Source: an uncultured Lachnospiraceae bacterium | GTDB lineage: Bacteria; Bacillota; Clostridia; Lachnospirales; Lachnospiraceae | Reading direction: 5' to 3' | Assembly (NCBI GenBank): GCA_944377405.1 | Contig: CALWES010000002.1 | Location: 62,001-126,000, forward strand | DNA length: 64,000 nt | Shown: positions 8,421-17,542 of the stretch, piece after piece | How the letters are laid out: the number at the start of each line of letters is the position of its first letter | Numbering within the stretch: position 1 is the stretch's first letter | Translations under genes and position numbers: made by a program | The notes under the pieces: generated by a model | Told to the model about the DNA's origin: nothing | The model's database searches: none | What the model saw: only the letters and a program-made list of their open reading frames with translations

Positions 8421-8431
8421 AGATGGTTGAT

Positions 8432-8662
8432 CTATTCCTTTTCCTTCTTTTTTACAGTGTGTTCCACATACATCCGGAATCCGTAGAGGATGCAGGGCAG
8501 CACGATAAGACAGAAGAGCAGTCCCAGGATCGTGCTCTCCGGGCCTCCTGTAAGCAGGTTGTAGATCAGAAGCAGGATCACGGCGGCGATCAGCAGGATG
8601 CCGGCCATGGCAAGGCCCCGCTGAAGGGGCGTATAGCTGCTTTTCTGACGGGTATCTTTCAT
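8432..8662 (-). CDS. Small two-helix membrane protein, unknown
   Basis: A 76-residue protein: a short basic N-terminus (MKDTRQKSSYTPLQRG), two hydrophobic helices (GILLIAAVILLLIYNLL and LLFCLIVLPCILYGF) and a charged KKKEKE tail. I choose the ATG at 8660-8662 because GGAGGT lies five bases before it; another ATG at 8674 overlaps the stop of the upstream ABC-F gene but lacks a good site. It is co-transcribed with the ABC-F gene. I do not recognise the family. Confidence 0.65.
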   Translation of the reverse strand: MKDTRQKSSYTPLQRGLAMAGILLIAAVILLLIYNLLTGGPESTILGLLFCLIVLPCILYGFRMYVEHTVKKKEKE

Positions 8663-8673
8663 GGGTACCTCCA

Positions 8674-10686
8674 TTATTCTTCGTTCTGGAAGGCCTCGAT
8701 GGCTTCGGATACGGTTTCCCACTGTTCGTAGAGGGCTTCCAGCTTTTCACTGATGGCGTTCTTTTCGCCGGAAAGCTCATTGAGCTTTGCAGAGTTGGTG
8801 GCGATCTCCGGATGGGTCATAAGCTCATCGATCTCGAAGTCCCTCTGTTCCAGACCGTGGATGGAGGCTTCGCAGTTCTTCAGTTCGGTCTTCATCTTCT
8901 GAAGCTTCGCCTTCCGTTCCTTCTGTTCCTGCCAGCTGAGCTTTTTCCGGCTTTCCTCGGCTTCCATATAGTCCCGTAGGGCTTCCGCCTTCCGGTCTGC
9001 CTCCGTTTTTTTCTGCTGGGTCCGGTCCGGGGAGATGAGTTCCCCGCTTACGGCCTTCTTTTCATCAAAGTCAGGGTCTGCCTTTTTCTCCAGGTAATAA
9101 TCATAGTTTCCGATATAATTGACGAAAGAGCCTTCAGAGAGCTCCAGGATCCTGGTGGCGGTGCGGTTGATGAAGTACCGGTCATGGGATACATAGATCA
9201 CCGTCCCCTCGTAGTTCCGGATGGCTTCCTCCAGGATCTCCTTTGAGGTGATGTCCAGATGGTTTGTGGGCTCATCCAGAAGCAGGAGATTTGCCTGGGA
9301 GAGCATCAGCTTGCTTAAGGACAGCCGGCCTTTTTCTCCTCCGGAGAGATCCCGTACCTGCTTGAACACGTCCTCTCCCGTAAAGAGGAAGGCAGCCAGC
9401 AGATTCCGGATCTCCGTGTTGCTCATGGCGGGATAGGCGTCTGAGATCTCCTCGAAGACCGTGTTGTCGGGATCCAGTACATGGTGCTCCTGGTCGTAGT
9501 AGGCAAGCTCCACTCTGGAACCGAAGCGCAGCTCTCCGCTGTCCGGAGCCAGGGCTCCGTCGATGATCCGCAGGAGAGTGGTCTTTCCCGTTCCGTTGGG
9601 GCCGATGATGGCCAGCTTTTCTCCCCGCTTTACATCCAGGGAGACTCCCGCAAAGAGCTGCTTTCCGTCAAAGGCCTTGCTGAGGCCCTCGGCCATCAGC
9701 ACATCATTTCCGGAGATATGGGAGGGAGTGAAGTGGAGCTTCATGGCGTCCTCCACCTCAAAGGGCTTCTCCACCCGCTCGATCTTTGCCAGCATCTTCT
9801 CCCGGGATTCCGCCCGCTTGATGGACTTTTCCCGGTTGAACTGCTTCAGCTTTGCAATGACCTCCTGCTGGTGGCGGATCTCCGCCTGGTTATTCAGATA
9901 TGCCTTCATCAGGTCCTTCCGGAGGGCCGCTTTTTTTTCTGCAAAGGCGGTATAGTTTCCGGTATAGGTCCGGACTCTGCCGTTTTCGATATCGATGACC
10001 TTGTTGACGATCCGGTCCAGGAAGTACCGGTCATGGGACACGATCACAACAGTCCCCTTATATCCCCGGAGATAGCCCTCGAGCCAGGAGATGGAGTCGA
10101 TATCCAGATGGTTCGTGGGCTCGTCCAGAAGCAGGATATCCGGTTCAGACAGCAGCAGCTTGCCCAGGGACAGCCGGGTCTTCTGACCTCCGGAAAGGAC
10201 ACCTGTCTCCAGGGAAAATTCCGCTTCCGAAAAGCCCAGGCCCTTCAGGATCCCGGTGACGTTGGACTGCAGGGCATAGCCCCCTTCCGATTCAAAGCGC
10301 CGGTTGAGCTCTTCATAGTGCCGGTAGACCTCCTCCAGCTGCTCCGGGTCCTCGGAATGAGCCTGCATTTTTCCCTCCAGCTCCCGGATCTCCTCCTCCA
10401 TGCGAAGGAGATGGGCTTTTACGGAGAGCACCTCTTCATAAATGGTCCGTCCCGGATCGATCTGGGGGTTCTGGGCCAGGTAGGAAAGGGTCTTGTCCTT
10501 TGCGATCACGACACTTCCCTCATCCGGCGTTTCCTCCCCGGTAATCTGCCGGAGCAGGGTGGTTTTTCCGGCTCCGTTGATCCCGGTGACCGCTGCCTTG
10601 TCCCGCTCCTCCAGGTGGAAGGAAACATCCTTCAATATATCATTTCCGTCATAGGATTTGCTCAGATGGCTGACTGATAAGATCAT
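8674..10686 (-). CDS. ABC-F family ATPase (YdiF/Uup-like)
   Basis: A 670-residue protein with two ATP-binding cassettes and no membrane segments. Cassette 1 has Walker A GINGAGKTT (about residue 36), signature LSGGQKTRLSLG and LLLDEPTNHLDIDS; cassette 2 has GPNGTGKTT, LSGGEKGRLSLS and LLLDEPTNHLDITS. The linker (about residues 230-320) is rich in charge and helical, and the C-terminal 110 residues form a Lys/Glu-rich coiled coil like that of Uup/YdiF. ABC-F proteins act on the ribosome as translation factors or resistance factors; the linker here cannot be assigned to a resistance type. It is first gene of a two-gene minus-strand unit. Confidence 0.9.
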   Translation of the reverse strand: MILSVSHLSKSYDGNDILKDVSFHLEERDKAAVTGINGAGKTTLLRQITGEETPDEGSVVIAKDKTLSYLAQNPQIDPGRTIYEEVLSVKAHLLRMEEEIRELEGKMQAHSEDPEQLEEVYRHYEELNRRFESEGGYALQSNVTGILKGLGFSEAEFSLETGVLSGGQKTRLSLGKLLLSEPDILLLDEPTNHLDIDSISWLEGYLRGYKGTVVIVSHDRYFLDRIVNKVIDIENGRVRTYTGNYTAFAEKKAALRKDLMKAYLNNQAEIRHQQEVIAKLKQFNREKSIKRAESREKMLAKIERVEKPFEVEDAMKLHFTPSHISGNDVLMAEGLSKAFDGKQLFAGVSLDVKRGEKLAIIGPNGTGKTTLLRIIDGALAPDSGELRFGSRVELAYYDQEHHVLDPDNTVFEEISDAYPAMSNTEIRNLLAAFLFTGEDVFKQVRDLSGGEKGRLSLSKLMLSQANLLLLDEPTNHLDITSKEILEEAIRNYEGTVIYVSHDRYFINRTATRILELSEGSFVNYIGNYDYYLEKKADPDFDEKKAVSGELISPDRTQQKKTEADRKAEALRDYMEAEESRKKLSWQEQKERKAKLQKMKTELKNCEASIHGLEQRDFEIDELMTHPEIATNSAKLNELSGEKNAISEKLEALYEQWETVSEAIEAFQNEE

Positions 10687-10723
10687 AATGTCCTCGTTTT
10701 CATATGGTATGATTCAGTAAGGG

Positions 10724-10755
10724 AGTATAGCATAAATGGCCGGAAATTGAAAGAA
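10724..10755 (-). promoter_or_regulatory. extended -10 promoter of the ABC-F gene
   Basis: On the minus strand TGC-TATACT (-10 at 10724-10729) is an extended -10; the -35 (TTTCAA) is weak. It lies about 40 bp before the ATG. Confidence 0.4.
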
Positions 10756-10783
10756 ATTTAGGCTTTGGACGTATCCTTAGGAT

Positions 10784-10812
10784 TTGCAAAAACAGGGAAA
10801 AATCAATATAAT
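10784..10812 (+). promoter_or_regulatory. promoter of the zinc-ribbon gene
   Basis: TTGCAA (10784-10789), 17-bp spacer, perfect TATAAT (10807-10812), about 45 bp before the ATG at 10858. Confidence 0.65.
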
Positions 10813-10857
10813 TAGGAAAGGACTATCCCGGCAGGGACATAAGAACAGGAGAGATAC

Positions 10858-11304
10858 ATGATATTTATCGGTGGGATCGCAGAGGGAATCAAACAGCTTA
10901 TATACGGAAGACAGGTGTTCTGCCGCTTCTGCGGGAGGGGGACGGAGGTGGAGCTCTATATGCTCTATACCTACTTCAGTTTCTTTTTTATTCCCCTGTT
11001 CAAATGGAACAGGCGTTTTATCCTTCGTTTCCGCTGCTGCGGAAGGCAGTTTGCCTTAAATAAGGAAAAGGGAATGGCTATCCTGAAGGGGGAGGAGACG
11101 GAGATCCTTCCGGAGGACCTGACGGAGCTTCAAAGCGGGGCCTGGAACGGGTACCAGGATACAGAGGCCCCCTTCCGGCAGCCGGATGAGGCTGAGACAG
11201 CAAAAAGGAAGGAAGACCGGTCGGAGAAACGCTACTGCCCCCATTGCGGGGAGGAGATCGACGTAAGTTTTTCCTATTGTCCCCATTGCGGGGAGAAGCT
11301 GTGA
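10858..11304 (+). CDS. Zinc-ribbon protein, unknown function
   Basis: A 148-residue protein. It begins with a region containing CRFC (residues 22-25) and a later CC pair that may form one metal site around a hydrophobic YTYFSFFFIPLFKW stretch. A charged linker follows, then a C-terminal zinc ribbon CPHCGEEI..YCPHCGEKL with four cysteines. Such proteins are common in Clostridia and usually uncharacterised. It has its own promoter and an AGGAGAG ribosome site. Nothing in the neighbourhood indicates its role. Confidence 0.75.
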   Translation: MIFIGGIAEGIKQLIYGRQVFCRFCGRGTEVELYMLYTYFSFFFIPLFKWNRRFILRFRCCGRQFALNKEKGMAILKGEETEILPEDLTELQSGAWNGYQDTEAPFRQPDEAETAKRKEDRSEKRYCPHCGEEIDVSFSYCPHCGEKL

Positions 11305-11429
11305 GCTTTGAAAAAAAGACAGCTTTTGTGTCCACAGCTATAGCCGAAGGGATAAAGCTGTGATAGAATAAATAGATTGCATTACAAACATTTTGCGGAT
11401 AAGATCCATAAACAGAGGTAAGAACGGAT

Positions 11430-11669
11430 ATGATCAATTTTTCCCAGATGATGGAATTAAAAAGTCTTTTTGACCGACTGGCCCGCAGCCATCCGAAGGT
11501 ACCGGCCTTCCTGAAGGCGGTATCAAAGGAGGGGATCCGGGAGGGCACCGTGATCGAGATCAGGGTCACGGAACCGGAAGGCAGGGAATATATCACCAAT
11601 CTCAGAGTGAACGAGGAAGACCTGGCATGCATGGCAAGGCTTTCCGAGCTCCAGAAGAACATGAGGTAA
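11430..11669 (+). CDS. Small conserved-looking hypothetical protein
   Basis: A 79-residue soluble protein (MINFSQMMELKSLFDRLARS...), helix-strand-helix in appearance, without membrane segments or cysteine motifs apart from one Cys. It ends two bases before the PBP gene and that gene's GAGG ribosome site lies in its last codons, so the two are almost certainly one transcript. Codon use is like the neighbours, so I take it as real. No family recognised. Confidence 0.65.
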   Translation: MINFSQMMELKSLFDRLARSHPKVPAFLKAVSKEGIREGTVIEIRVTEPEGREYITNLRVNEEDLACMARLSELQKNMR

Positions 11670-11672
11670 GGT

Positions 11673-14375
11673 ATGAAATATACTAAAGAAGCGATCACAG
11701 ATAAGCTCGACGATATCATATACGGGGATACCAGGGAATCCAACCGGCGCATGAACCTTCTCAAACAGGGGGTCATGTTCCTGTTCTTTTTCTGTGTGCT
11801 CTGCATGGCTGCCTTCGGGATCGGTATGTTCAAGGGGATCATTGACAACACGCCGCCCTTGGATAGCATTTCCTTCAGTCCCACTGGCTTTGCCTCAAAG
11901 ACCTATGATACAGAGGGCAATTTGACGGCGACTCTGGTACAGGAGGGCTCAAACCGAGAGGAAGCCACCTACGAGGAGCTTCCCCAGGACCTGGTGGATG
12001 CCTTCGTTGCCATTGAGGACCAGCGTTTCTGGGAGCATAACGGTATCGACCTGCGGTCCATTTCCCGTGCCGTAAGAGGTGTTCTGACGGGGGAGGATGC
12101 AGGAGGCGGCTCCACTCTGACCCAGCAGCTGATCAAAAACAATGTCTTTCACGGCGGCATGGAGAGCGGCTTTGCCCTCTATGAGAGAAAGTTCCAGGAG
12201 TGGTATCTGGCCCTGATGCTGGAGAACCAGCCCGGGGTGGACAAGACGGAGATGAAAAAGCAGATCATCACGGACTACCTGAACACCATCAACCTGGGCA
12301 ACAATACCCTGGGTGTCAAGGTGGCGGCAAAGAGATACTTCGGAAAGGATGTCAGCGAGCTGACCCTCTCCGAGTGCGCCGTACTGGCTTCCATCACAAA
12401 GAATCCCTCCCGTCTGAACCCTGTGACCCATCCCGAGGAAAATGCGGAACGGCGGGCCCAGGTCCTGCAGAACATGGAGGACCAGGGATATATCACACCG
12501 GAGGAGCATCAGGAGGCCCTGGATGACAATGTCTACAGCCGGATCTCTGTGATGAACGATATCTATCTGGCGGAGGACAATACCTATTCCTGGTTCACGG
12601 ACGCCCTGATCCAGCAGTGCATCCAGATCTTCCGGGACCGCCTTGGCCTTACGGAAAAACAGGCTACGGATCTCCTTTATTCCGGCGGACTTCGCATCGA
12701 GACCACCCAGGACCCCAACATCCAGGAGATCGTGGACGAGGAGGTCAATAATCCGGACAATTATGATACCGCCAAGTACAGCTTTACCTGGCGCTGTTCC
12801 GTGCAGCATCCGGATGGGACCATGACTCATTACAGCGAGCACAACATCGAGGACTTCTGCAAGAATGTGAAGCGTCAGCGCTATGACGGACTTTTCCGTT
12901 CAGAGGAAGCCCTGCAGGAGACCATAGACGAGTATAAGGCAAGCATTCTGGCGGAAGGGGACGAGGTGATCGCAGAGACTCTGGATACGGCTCTGGAGCC
13001 TCAGGTATCCATGGTCATCATGGATCAGAAGACGAAGGAAGTAAAGGCGATCTCCGGCGGAAGAGGCACGAAGAAGTACAACCTGGCCTTTAACAGAGCC
13101 ACGGATATGAAGCGGCAGCCCGGCTCCACCTTCAAGGTGGTATCCTCCTTTGCTCCGGCCATCGAGGAAAACGGCGCCACCCTTGGAACCACCTACTACG
13201 ATGCCGAGTATGAGCTGGGAGAGAAGAAGTTCCGGAACTGGTGGAGAGAGGGCGAGTATTTCGGCTATTCCTCCATCCGGGAAGGAATCGAGTTCTCCAT
13301 GAATATCGTGGCGGTGCGCTGCCTGATGGAGACCGTTACACCGGAGGAGGGGGTCAACTTCGCAAGGAATCTGGGGATCACCTCCCTTACGGATCAGGAT
13401 ATGAACGGTGCTGTGGCACTGGGAGGCCTTACGGTGGGCGTCTCCAACCTGGAGCTGACCAACGCCTTTGCCACCATTGCAGACGGTGGACTTTACGGGG
13501 AACCGAAGTTCTTTACAAAGATCTACAATCACGACGGCTCCCTCCTCATCGATCTGACGGAGGACGAGGACTCCAGAGTCATGAAGGAGACCACGGCCTT
13601 CCTTCTGACCGACGCCATGCAGCAGTCCATGGTATCCCACTATAAGTGGGCCAGCGGCTATACGGTGAACGCCACCTCCACAAGGGCGCATCTGGACAAC
13701 ATGAGCTGTGCCGGAAAATCCGGAACCACCACCAATAACGTGGACATCTGGTTCGTGGGCTATACTCCCTATCTCACCGGCGGTATCTGGGCAGGCTGCG
13801 ATGACAACCAGTCCCTGTATGACAGCAGCACCGGCGCCTATAACGGCGGTACTTCCTTCCATAAGGACATCTGGCGGAAGGTTATGACCAGAGTCCATGA
13901 AGGAATGGAGAACGTGCCCTTCGAGCAGCCGGCGGACATCGTCAAGGTGGCGGTGTGCCGTAAGAGCGGGAAGCTTCCCTCCAGGGGATGCCAGTACGAC
14001 AGGAGAGGCTCGGCCATCTACGAAGAATACTTTGACGTAAACAACGTACCCACGGAGGTCTGTGATCACCACACCAGCGGCGGCTCCATGATCCTGCCGG
14101 AGGGCGAAGAGAGCAAACGGACGGATGACAGCTCCTACGGCTCCAACTACCGGAGCAGCGGAGGCGGCTCCTCCTCATCCTCCAGCCGTGGAAGCAGCAG
14201 CCAGAGCGCACCCGCGGAAACGGTTCCTGCACCGGCAGAGACACAGGCACCTGTGGAGACGGCAGCTCCAGAACCGGAGCCTCAGCAGCCTGCAGATAAC
14301 GGCCCCTCCGATACACCGGGAGTAATCTACCAGGGCGGAAACAACCAGGCTCAGGAGATCGGACCGGGCGTTTAA
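11673..14375 (+). CDS. Class A penicillin-binding protein (PBP1a-like)
   Basis: A 900-residue bifunctional peptidoglycan synthase. After a cytoplasmic tail and one membrane anchor (about residues 31-55) comes the GT51 glycosyltransferase with AIEDQRFWEHNGID (catalytic Glu about 114) and GGSTLTQQLIKN. The transpeptidase follows with the SxxK motif in RQPGSTFKVV (about 484), SxN in FSMNIV and KSGTT (about 683). The last ~100 residues are a Ser/Gly then Pro/Glu/Ala-rich tail, low complexity and probably wall-spanning. It polymerises and crosslinks lipid II at the membrane surface. The gene follows the 79-residue ORF directly. Confidence 0.93.
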   Translation: MKYTKEAITDKLDDIIYGDTRESNRRMNLLKQGVMFLFFFCVLCMAAFGIGMFKGIIDNTPPLDSISFSPTGFASKTYDTEGNLTATLVQEGSNREEATYEELPQDLVDAFVAIEDQRFWEHNGIDLRSISRAVRGVLTGEDAGGGSTLTQQLIKNNVFHGGMESGFALYERKFQEWYLALMLENQPGVDKTEMKKQIITDYLNTINLGNNTLGVKVAAKRYFGKDVSELTLSECAVLASITKNPSRLNPVTHPEENAERRAQVLQNMEDQGYITPEEHQEALDDNVYSRISVMNDIYLAEDNTYSWFTDALIQQCIQIFRDRLGLTEKQATDLLYSGGLRIETTQDPNIQEIVDEEVNNPDNYDTAKYSFTWRCSVQHPDGTMTHYSEHNIEDFCKNVKRQRYDGLFRSEEALQETIDEYKASILAEGDEVIAETLDTALEPQVSMVIMDQKTKEVKAISGGRGTKKYNLAFNRATDMKRQPGSTFKVVSSFAPAIEENGATLGTTYYDAEYELGEKKFRNWWREGEYFGYSSIREGIEFSMNIVAVRCLMETVTPEEGVNFARNLGITSLTDQDMNGAVALGGLTVGVSNLELTNAFATIADGGLYGEPKFFTKIYNHDGSLLIDLTEDEDSRVMKETTAFLLTDAMQQSMVSHYKWASGYTVNATSTRAHLDNMSCAGKSGTTTNNVDIWFVGYTPYLTGGIWAGCDDNQSLYDSSTGAYNGGTSFHKDIWRKVMTRVHEGMENVPFEQPADIVKVAVCRKSGKLPSRGCQYDRRGSAIYEEYFDVNNVPTEVCDHHTSGGSMILPEGEESKRTDDSSYGSNYRSSGGGSSSSSSRGSSSQSAPAETVPAPAETQAPVETAAPEPEPQQPADNGPSDTPGVIYQGGNNQAQEIGPGV

Positions 14376-14438
14376 AACCTGAAAATGGCATTAAGGGAAC
14401 GGAGACTTTTAGACGCTAAAGCGTTACGGTTTAAAGTA

Positions 14439-14467
14439 TTGACAATCACTGGATACAGTGCTATGAT
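14439..14467 (+). promoter_or_regulatory. near-consensus promoter with palindromic spacer, ABC importer operon
   Basis: Perfect TTGACA (14439-14444), 17-bp spacer and TATGAT (14462-14467). The spacer holds CACTG-GATA-CAGTG, a perfect inverted repeat placed where a repressor would block RNA polymerase. A second small inverted repeat, ACGCT-AA-AGCGT, lies just upstream (about 14413). Confidence 0.7.
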
Positions 14468-14501
14468 TGCCCTTATAAAATATTTTTGTGAGGCGATCAT
14501 T

Positions 14502-15566
14502 ATGAAAAAATCTATCAGCAACATGAAAAAAATGGCTGCAGCTTCACTGGCTGCAGCCATGCTTCTTAGTATGACAGGCTGTGGCAGTACGGGAGAGACG
14601 GCAGCGGATACGGAGGCAGAGACCACTGCGGAAGCAGCAGAGGCAGAAGAGGCAGTTGACGCAGGGGAAGAGAATGCAGAGGGCAGCAGCGAGACCTATC
14701 AGATCGGCGTCCTGCAGCTGGTACAGCATGATGCCCTGGATGAGGCAAATGCAGGATTCGTAGAGGCTCTGGATGCCTCCGGCATCAGCTACGAGATCGA
14801 CCAGCAGAATGCTGCCGGTGATACTCCCAACTGCACCACCATTGCACAGAAGTTCGTAAACGACGGCAAGGACCTGATCTTTGCCATCGCAACCCCCGCA
14901 GCTCAGGCCTGCGCCGCAGAGACGGAGGAGATCCCCATCGTCCTGACAGGCGTAACGGATCCTGCAGGATCCGGTCTTGTGGACAGCAATGAGCAGCCCG
15001 GCGGAAATGTAACCGGTTCTTCCGACCTGACCCCTGTGGCAGATCAGATCAAGCTCCTGAAGCAGATCCTTCCGGATGCAAAGAACGTAGGTATCCTGTA
15101 CTGCTCCGCTGAGTCCAACTCCGCCATCCAGGCAGAGCTTGCTCACGAAGCCTGCGAGGCAGAGGGCCTTACAGCAGAGGACTACACCGTGGCCAACTCC
15201 AACGACATCGAGACCGTGGTACGTTCCATGGTGGGCAAGGTAGACGTGATCTACGCACCTACGGACAATGTTATCGCAGCAGGTATGCCTACGGTGGCCA
15301 TGATCGCAAATGAGAACAAGCTTCCCACCATCGTGGGAGAAAAAGGCATGTGCGATGCCGGCGGACTCGCTACCTATTCCATCGACTATAAGGAGCTTGG
15401 AAAGCTGGCAGGAGACATGGCTGTAAGGATCCTGACCGAGGGAGCTGATCCGGCAGAGATGCCCATCGAGTACTATCCCTCCGACAAGCTTCAGCTGATC
15501 GTAAACGAGGACACCGCAGCAGAACTTGGCATCGATGTATCCGGACTGGAAGCAGATGCAGAGTAA
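14502..15566 (+). CDS. ABC importer substrate-binding lipoprotein (TrpX-like, PF04392 type)
   Basis: A 354-residue lipoprotein. The signal peptide MKKSISNMKKMAAASLAAAM ends in the lipobox SMTGC. An acidic low-complexity linker precedes the binding domain, which shows the family blocks PNCTTIAQKFVNDGKDLIFAIATPAAQA, read as a short piece QKFVNDGKDLIFAIATPA, and DVIYAPTDNVIAAGMP. This family includes TrpX of tryptophan importers, but no T-box or trp gene is near, so the ligand (aromatic amino acid or purine-like) is open. The ATG at 14502 has GAGG upstream; an in-frame ATG at 14385 would destroy the signal peptide. The permease and ATPase follow. Confidence 0.9.
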   Translation: MKKSISNMKKMAAASLAAAMLLSMTGCGSTGETAADTEAETTAEAAEAEEAVDAGEENAEGSSETYQIGVLQLVQHDALDEANAGFVEALDASGISYEIDQQNAAGDTPNCTTIAQKFVNDGKDLIFAIATPAAQACAAETEEIPIVLTGVTDPAGSGLVDSNEQPGGNVTGSSDLTPVADQIKLLKQILPDAKNVGILYCSAESNSAIQAELAHEACEAEGLTAEDYTVANSNDIETVVRSMVGKVDVIYAPTDNVIAAGMPTVAMIANENKLPTIVGEKGMCDAGGLATYSIDYKELGKLAGDMAVRILTEGADPAEMPIEYYPSDKLQLIVNEDTAAELGIDVSGLEADAE

Positions 15567-15595
15567 GATATCAGCAAATATATAAAGTAAAAGAA

Positions 15596-15626
15596 AACAG
15601 GCCGGTCGCAGCAGGATCGGCCTGTT
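15596..15626 (+). other. Intercistronic hairpin between binding protein and permease
   Basis: AACAGGCCG pairs perfectly with CGGCCTGTT without a T-run. Such a stem probably protects the upstream mRNA end, giving more binding protein than permease; this is inference. Confidence 0.55.
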
Positions 15627-15659
15627 CATGAGAGAAAAGACGGAAGGAATAAAACGATC

Positions 15660-16625
15660 ATGAACATTGCAGGTTTGTTAGGCTCCCTCCAGGGCGGTAT
15701 TGCCCAGGGCGTACTGTGGGGCATAATGGTACTGGGTGTGTATATCACCTATAAACTCCTGGATATCCCGGATCTGACAACGGATGGAAGCTTCACCCTG
15801 GGAGGCTGTGTGGCAACGGTTGCTATCCTTGCAGGGGTCGACCCCATTCTGGCCACCATCATGGGACTTGCGGCAGGCTTTCTGGCAGGTGCCGTAACCG
15901 GTATCCTCCACACGGTCTTCGAGATCCCGGCGATCCTGGCAGGTATCCTGACCCAGATCGGACTCTGGTCCATCAACCTGCGGATCATGGACGGAAAGGC
16001 CAACAATCCTCTGCTGAAGGCGGACACTACCATTTCCTTCTATACGGATCTTCTGGGCATCACCCAGTCCCAGGCATCCCTGCTGGTTGGTATCATCCTG
16101 GTGGTCATCGTCATCGCCATCCTGTACTGGTTCTTCGGAACGGAGATCGGCTCAGCCCTCCGTGCCACGGGAGACAATGAGGACATGATCCGTGCCCTGG
16201 GCGTGAATACGGGACACACAAAGCTCCTGGCTCTGGCCCTTTCCAATGCCCTGATCGGACTTTCCGGAGCCATGGTGGCCCAGATGCAGAAATACGCGGA
16301 CATCAACATGGGCCGCGGCGCCATCGTCATCGGCCTTGCCGCCATCGTCATCGGAGAGGTGCTGATGGGTAGAGCGAAGAACTTTGGCGTGAAGCTTCTG
16401 TCAGCCGTGGTAGGCGCCATCATCTACTATCTGATCCGAGCTTTTGTGCTGCAGCTTGGAATGGACCCCAACGATATGCAGCTTCTGTCGGCGCTCCTGG
16501 TTGCGGCCGCCCTTGCGATCCCCGTAGCCATGCGGAACTACCGCCAGAAAAAGAGCTATGTGGCAGGAGACCTCTATGCAGACGAGCATCTGCAGAGGGA
16601 GGAAAAGGGAGGTACTGACAGATGA
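15660..16625 (+). CDS. ABC importer permease (TrpY-like)
   Basis: A 321-residue membrane protein with about 9 hydrophobic segments, of the branched-chain-type (LivH-like) permease family that partners PF04392 binding proteins. Recognisable blocks are LDIPDLTTDGSFTLGG near the start and GSALRATGDNEDMIRALGVN in the middle, the cytoplasmic loop that contacts the ATPase. The last four bases overlap the start of the ATPase gene (ATGA), so the two are translationally coupled. Confidence 0.9.
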   Translation: MNIAGLLGSLQGGIAQGVLWGIMVLGVYITYKLLDIPDLTTDGSFTLGGCVATVAILAGVDPILATIMGLAAGFLAGAVTGILHTVFEIPAILAGILTQIGLWSINLRIMDGKANNPLLKADTTISFYTDLLGITQSQASLLVGIILVVIVIAILYWFFGTEIGSALRATGDNEDMIRALGVNTGHTKLLALALSNALIGLSGAMVAQMQKYADINMGRGAIVIGLAAIVIGEVLMGRAKNFGVKLLSAVVGAIIYYLIRAFVLQLGMDPNDMQLLSALLVAAALAIPVAMRNYRQKKSYVAGDLYADEHLQREEKGGTDR

Positions 16626-17419
16626 TCGAGCTGAAGCATGTATCCAAGACCTTCAACAGAGGGACTGTAAATGAAAAAAGAGCCCTGGACGGCCTGAACC
16701 TGAAGCTGAATGAGGGAGATTTCGTCACCATCATCGGAGGAAACGGCGCCGGTAAATCCACCATGCTGAATGCAGTGGCGGGGGTGTTCCCGGTGGACTG
16801 CGGCAAGATCGAGATCGACGGGACGGACATTACCATGGAGCCGGAATATAAGCGGGCAAAATACATCGGCCGGGTATTCCAGGACCCCATGAAGGGGACA
16901 TGTGCCGGCATGCAGATCGAAGAGAACCTGGCCCTGGCAAAGCGAAGAGGACAGCACAGGGGCCTTGGCTGGCAGCTGAACGCGGAGGAAAGGACCCTGT
17001 ACCGCCAGCAGCTCCAGTCCCTGGGACTTGGTCTTGAGACCAGGCTTTCCGACAAGGTGGGACTTCTGTCCGGAGGACAGCGCCAGGCAGTGACCCTGCT
17101 TATGGCCACCCTTCAGAAGCCGAAGCTCCTCCTTCTGGACGAGCATACGGCAGCTCTGGATCCGGCCACGGCGGCAAAGGTCCTGAAGCTTACCTGCGAG
17201 ATCGTGGAGGAAAATCATCTGACGGCTCTGATGGTGACCCATAACATGAAGGACGCCATCAACATCGGAAACCGGCTGATCATGATGGACAGCGGCCGGA
17301 TCATCTATGATGTTTCCGGAGAAGAGAAGATGAAGCTTACGGTGGAAGATCTGCTCCATAAATTCGAGGAGGCCAGCGGTACGGAATTTGCCAATGACCG
17401 TATGATGCTGTCAAACTGA
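16622..17419 (+). CDS. ABC importer ATP-binding protein (TrpZ-like)
   Basis: A 265-residue single-cassette ATPase with Walker A GGNGAGKST (about residue 39), signature LLSGGQRQAVTLL, Walker B LLLLDEHTAALDP (His in place of the common Pro) and the switch histidine in MVTHNMKDA. It energises uptake through the adjacent permease. The ATG overlaps the permease stop. A strong terminator closes this three-gene operon. Confidence 0.92.
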   Translation: MIELKHVSKTFNRGTVNEKRALDGLNLKLNEGDFVTIIGGNGAGKSTMLNAVAGVFPVDCGKIEIDGTDITMEPEYKRAKYIGRVFQDPMKGTCAGMQIEENLALAKRRGQHRGLGWQLNAEERTLYRQQLQSLGLGLETRLSDKVGLLSGGQRQAVTLLMATLQKPKLLLLDEHTAALDPATAAKVLKLTCEIVEENHLTALMVTHNMKDAINIGNRLIMMDSGRIIYDVSGEEKMKLTVEDLLHKFEEASGTEFANDRMMLSN

Positions 17420-17455
17420 TTCATTCAGCGGATCTATCCAGCCAGAAAAAACACG

Positions 17456-17495
17456 GCCCTTCCGGGGAGAGAAAAGCTCCCCGGGAGGGCTTTTT
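17456..17495 (+). terminator. Terminator of the ABC importer operon
   Basis: GCCCTTCCGGGGAG pairs with CTCCCCGGGAGGGC around a short A-rich loop, then five T. Confidence 0.9.
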
Positions 17496-17509
17496 GACGG
17501 AGCGTTTAA

Positions 17510-17542
17510 AAATCGTCAGGGAAATTTAATGAAATCGTCAGG
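17510..17542 (+). repeat. 22-bp-spaced direct repeat upstream of the NlpC/P60 gene
   Basis: AAATCGTCAGG occurs at 17510-17520 and 17532-17542; each is followed by a GGAAATTT-like tail. It lies about 30-60 bp before a possible promoter (TTGGAC near 17577, TATGAT near 17598). A response-regulator or activator site is likely by position. A GCATCC-GAA-GGATGC hairpin lies further down in the leader. Confidence 0.45.
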
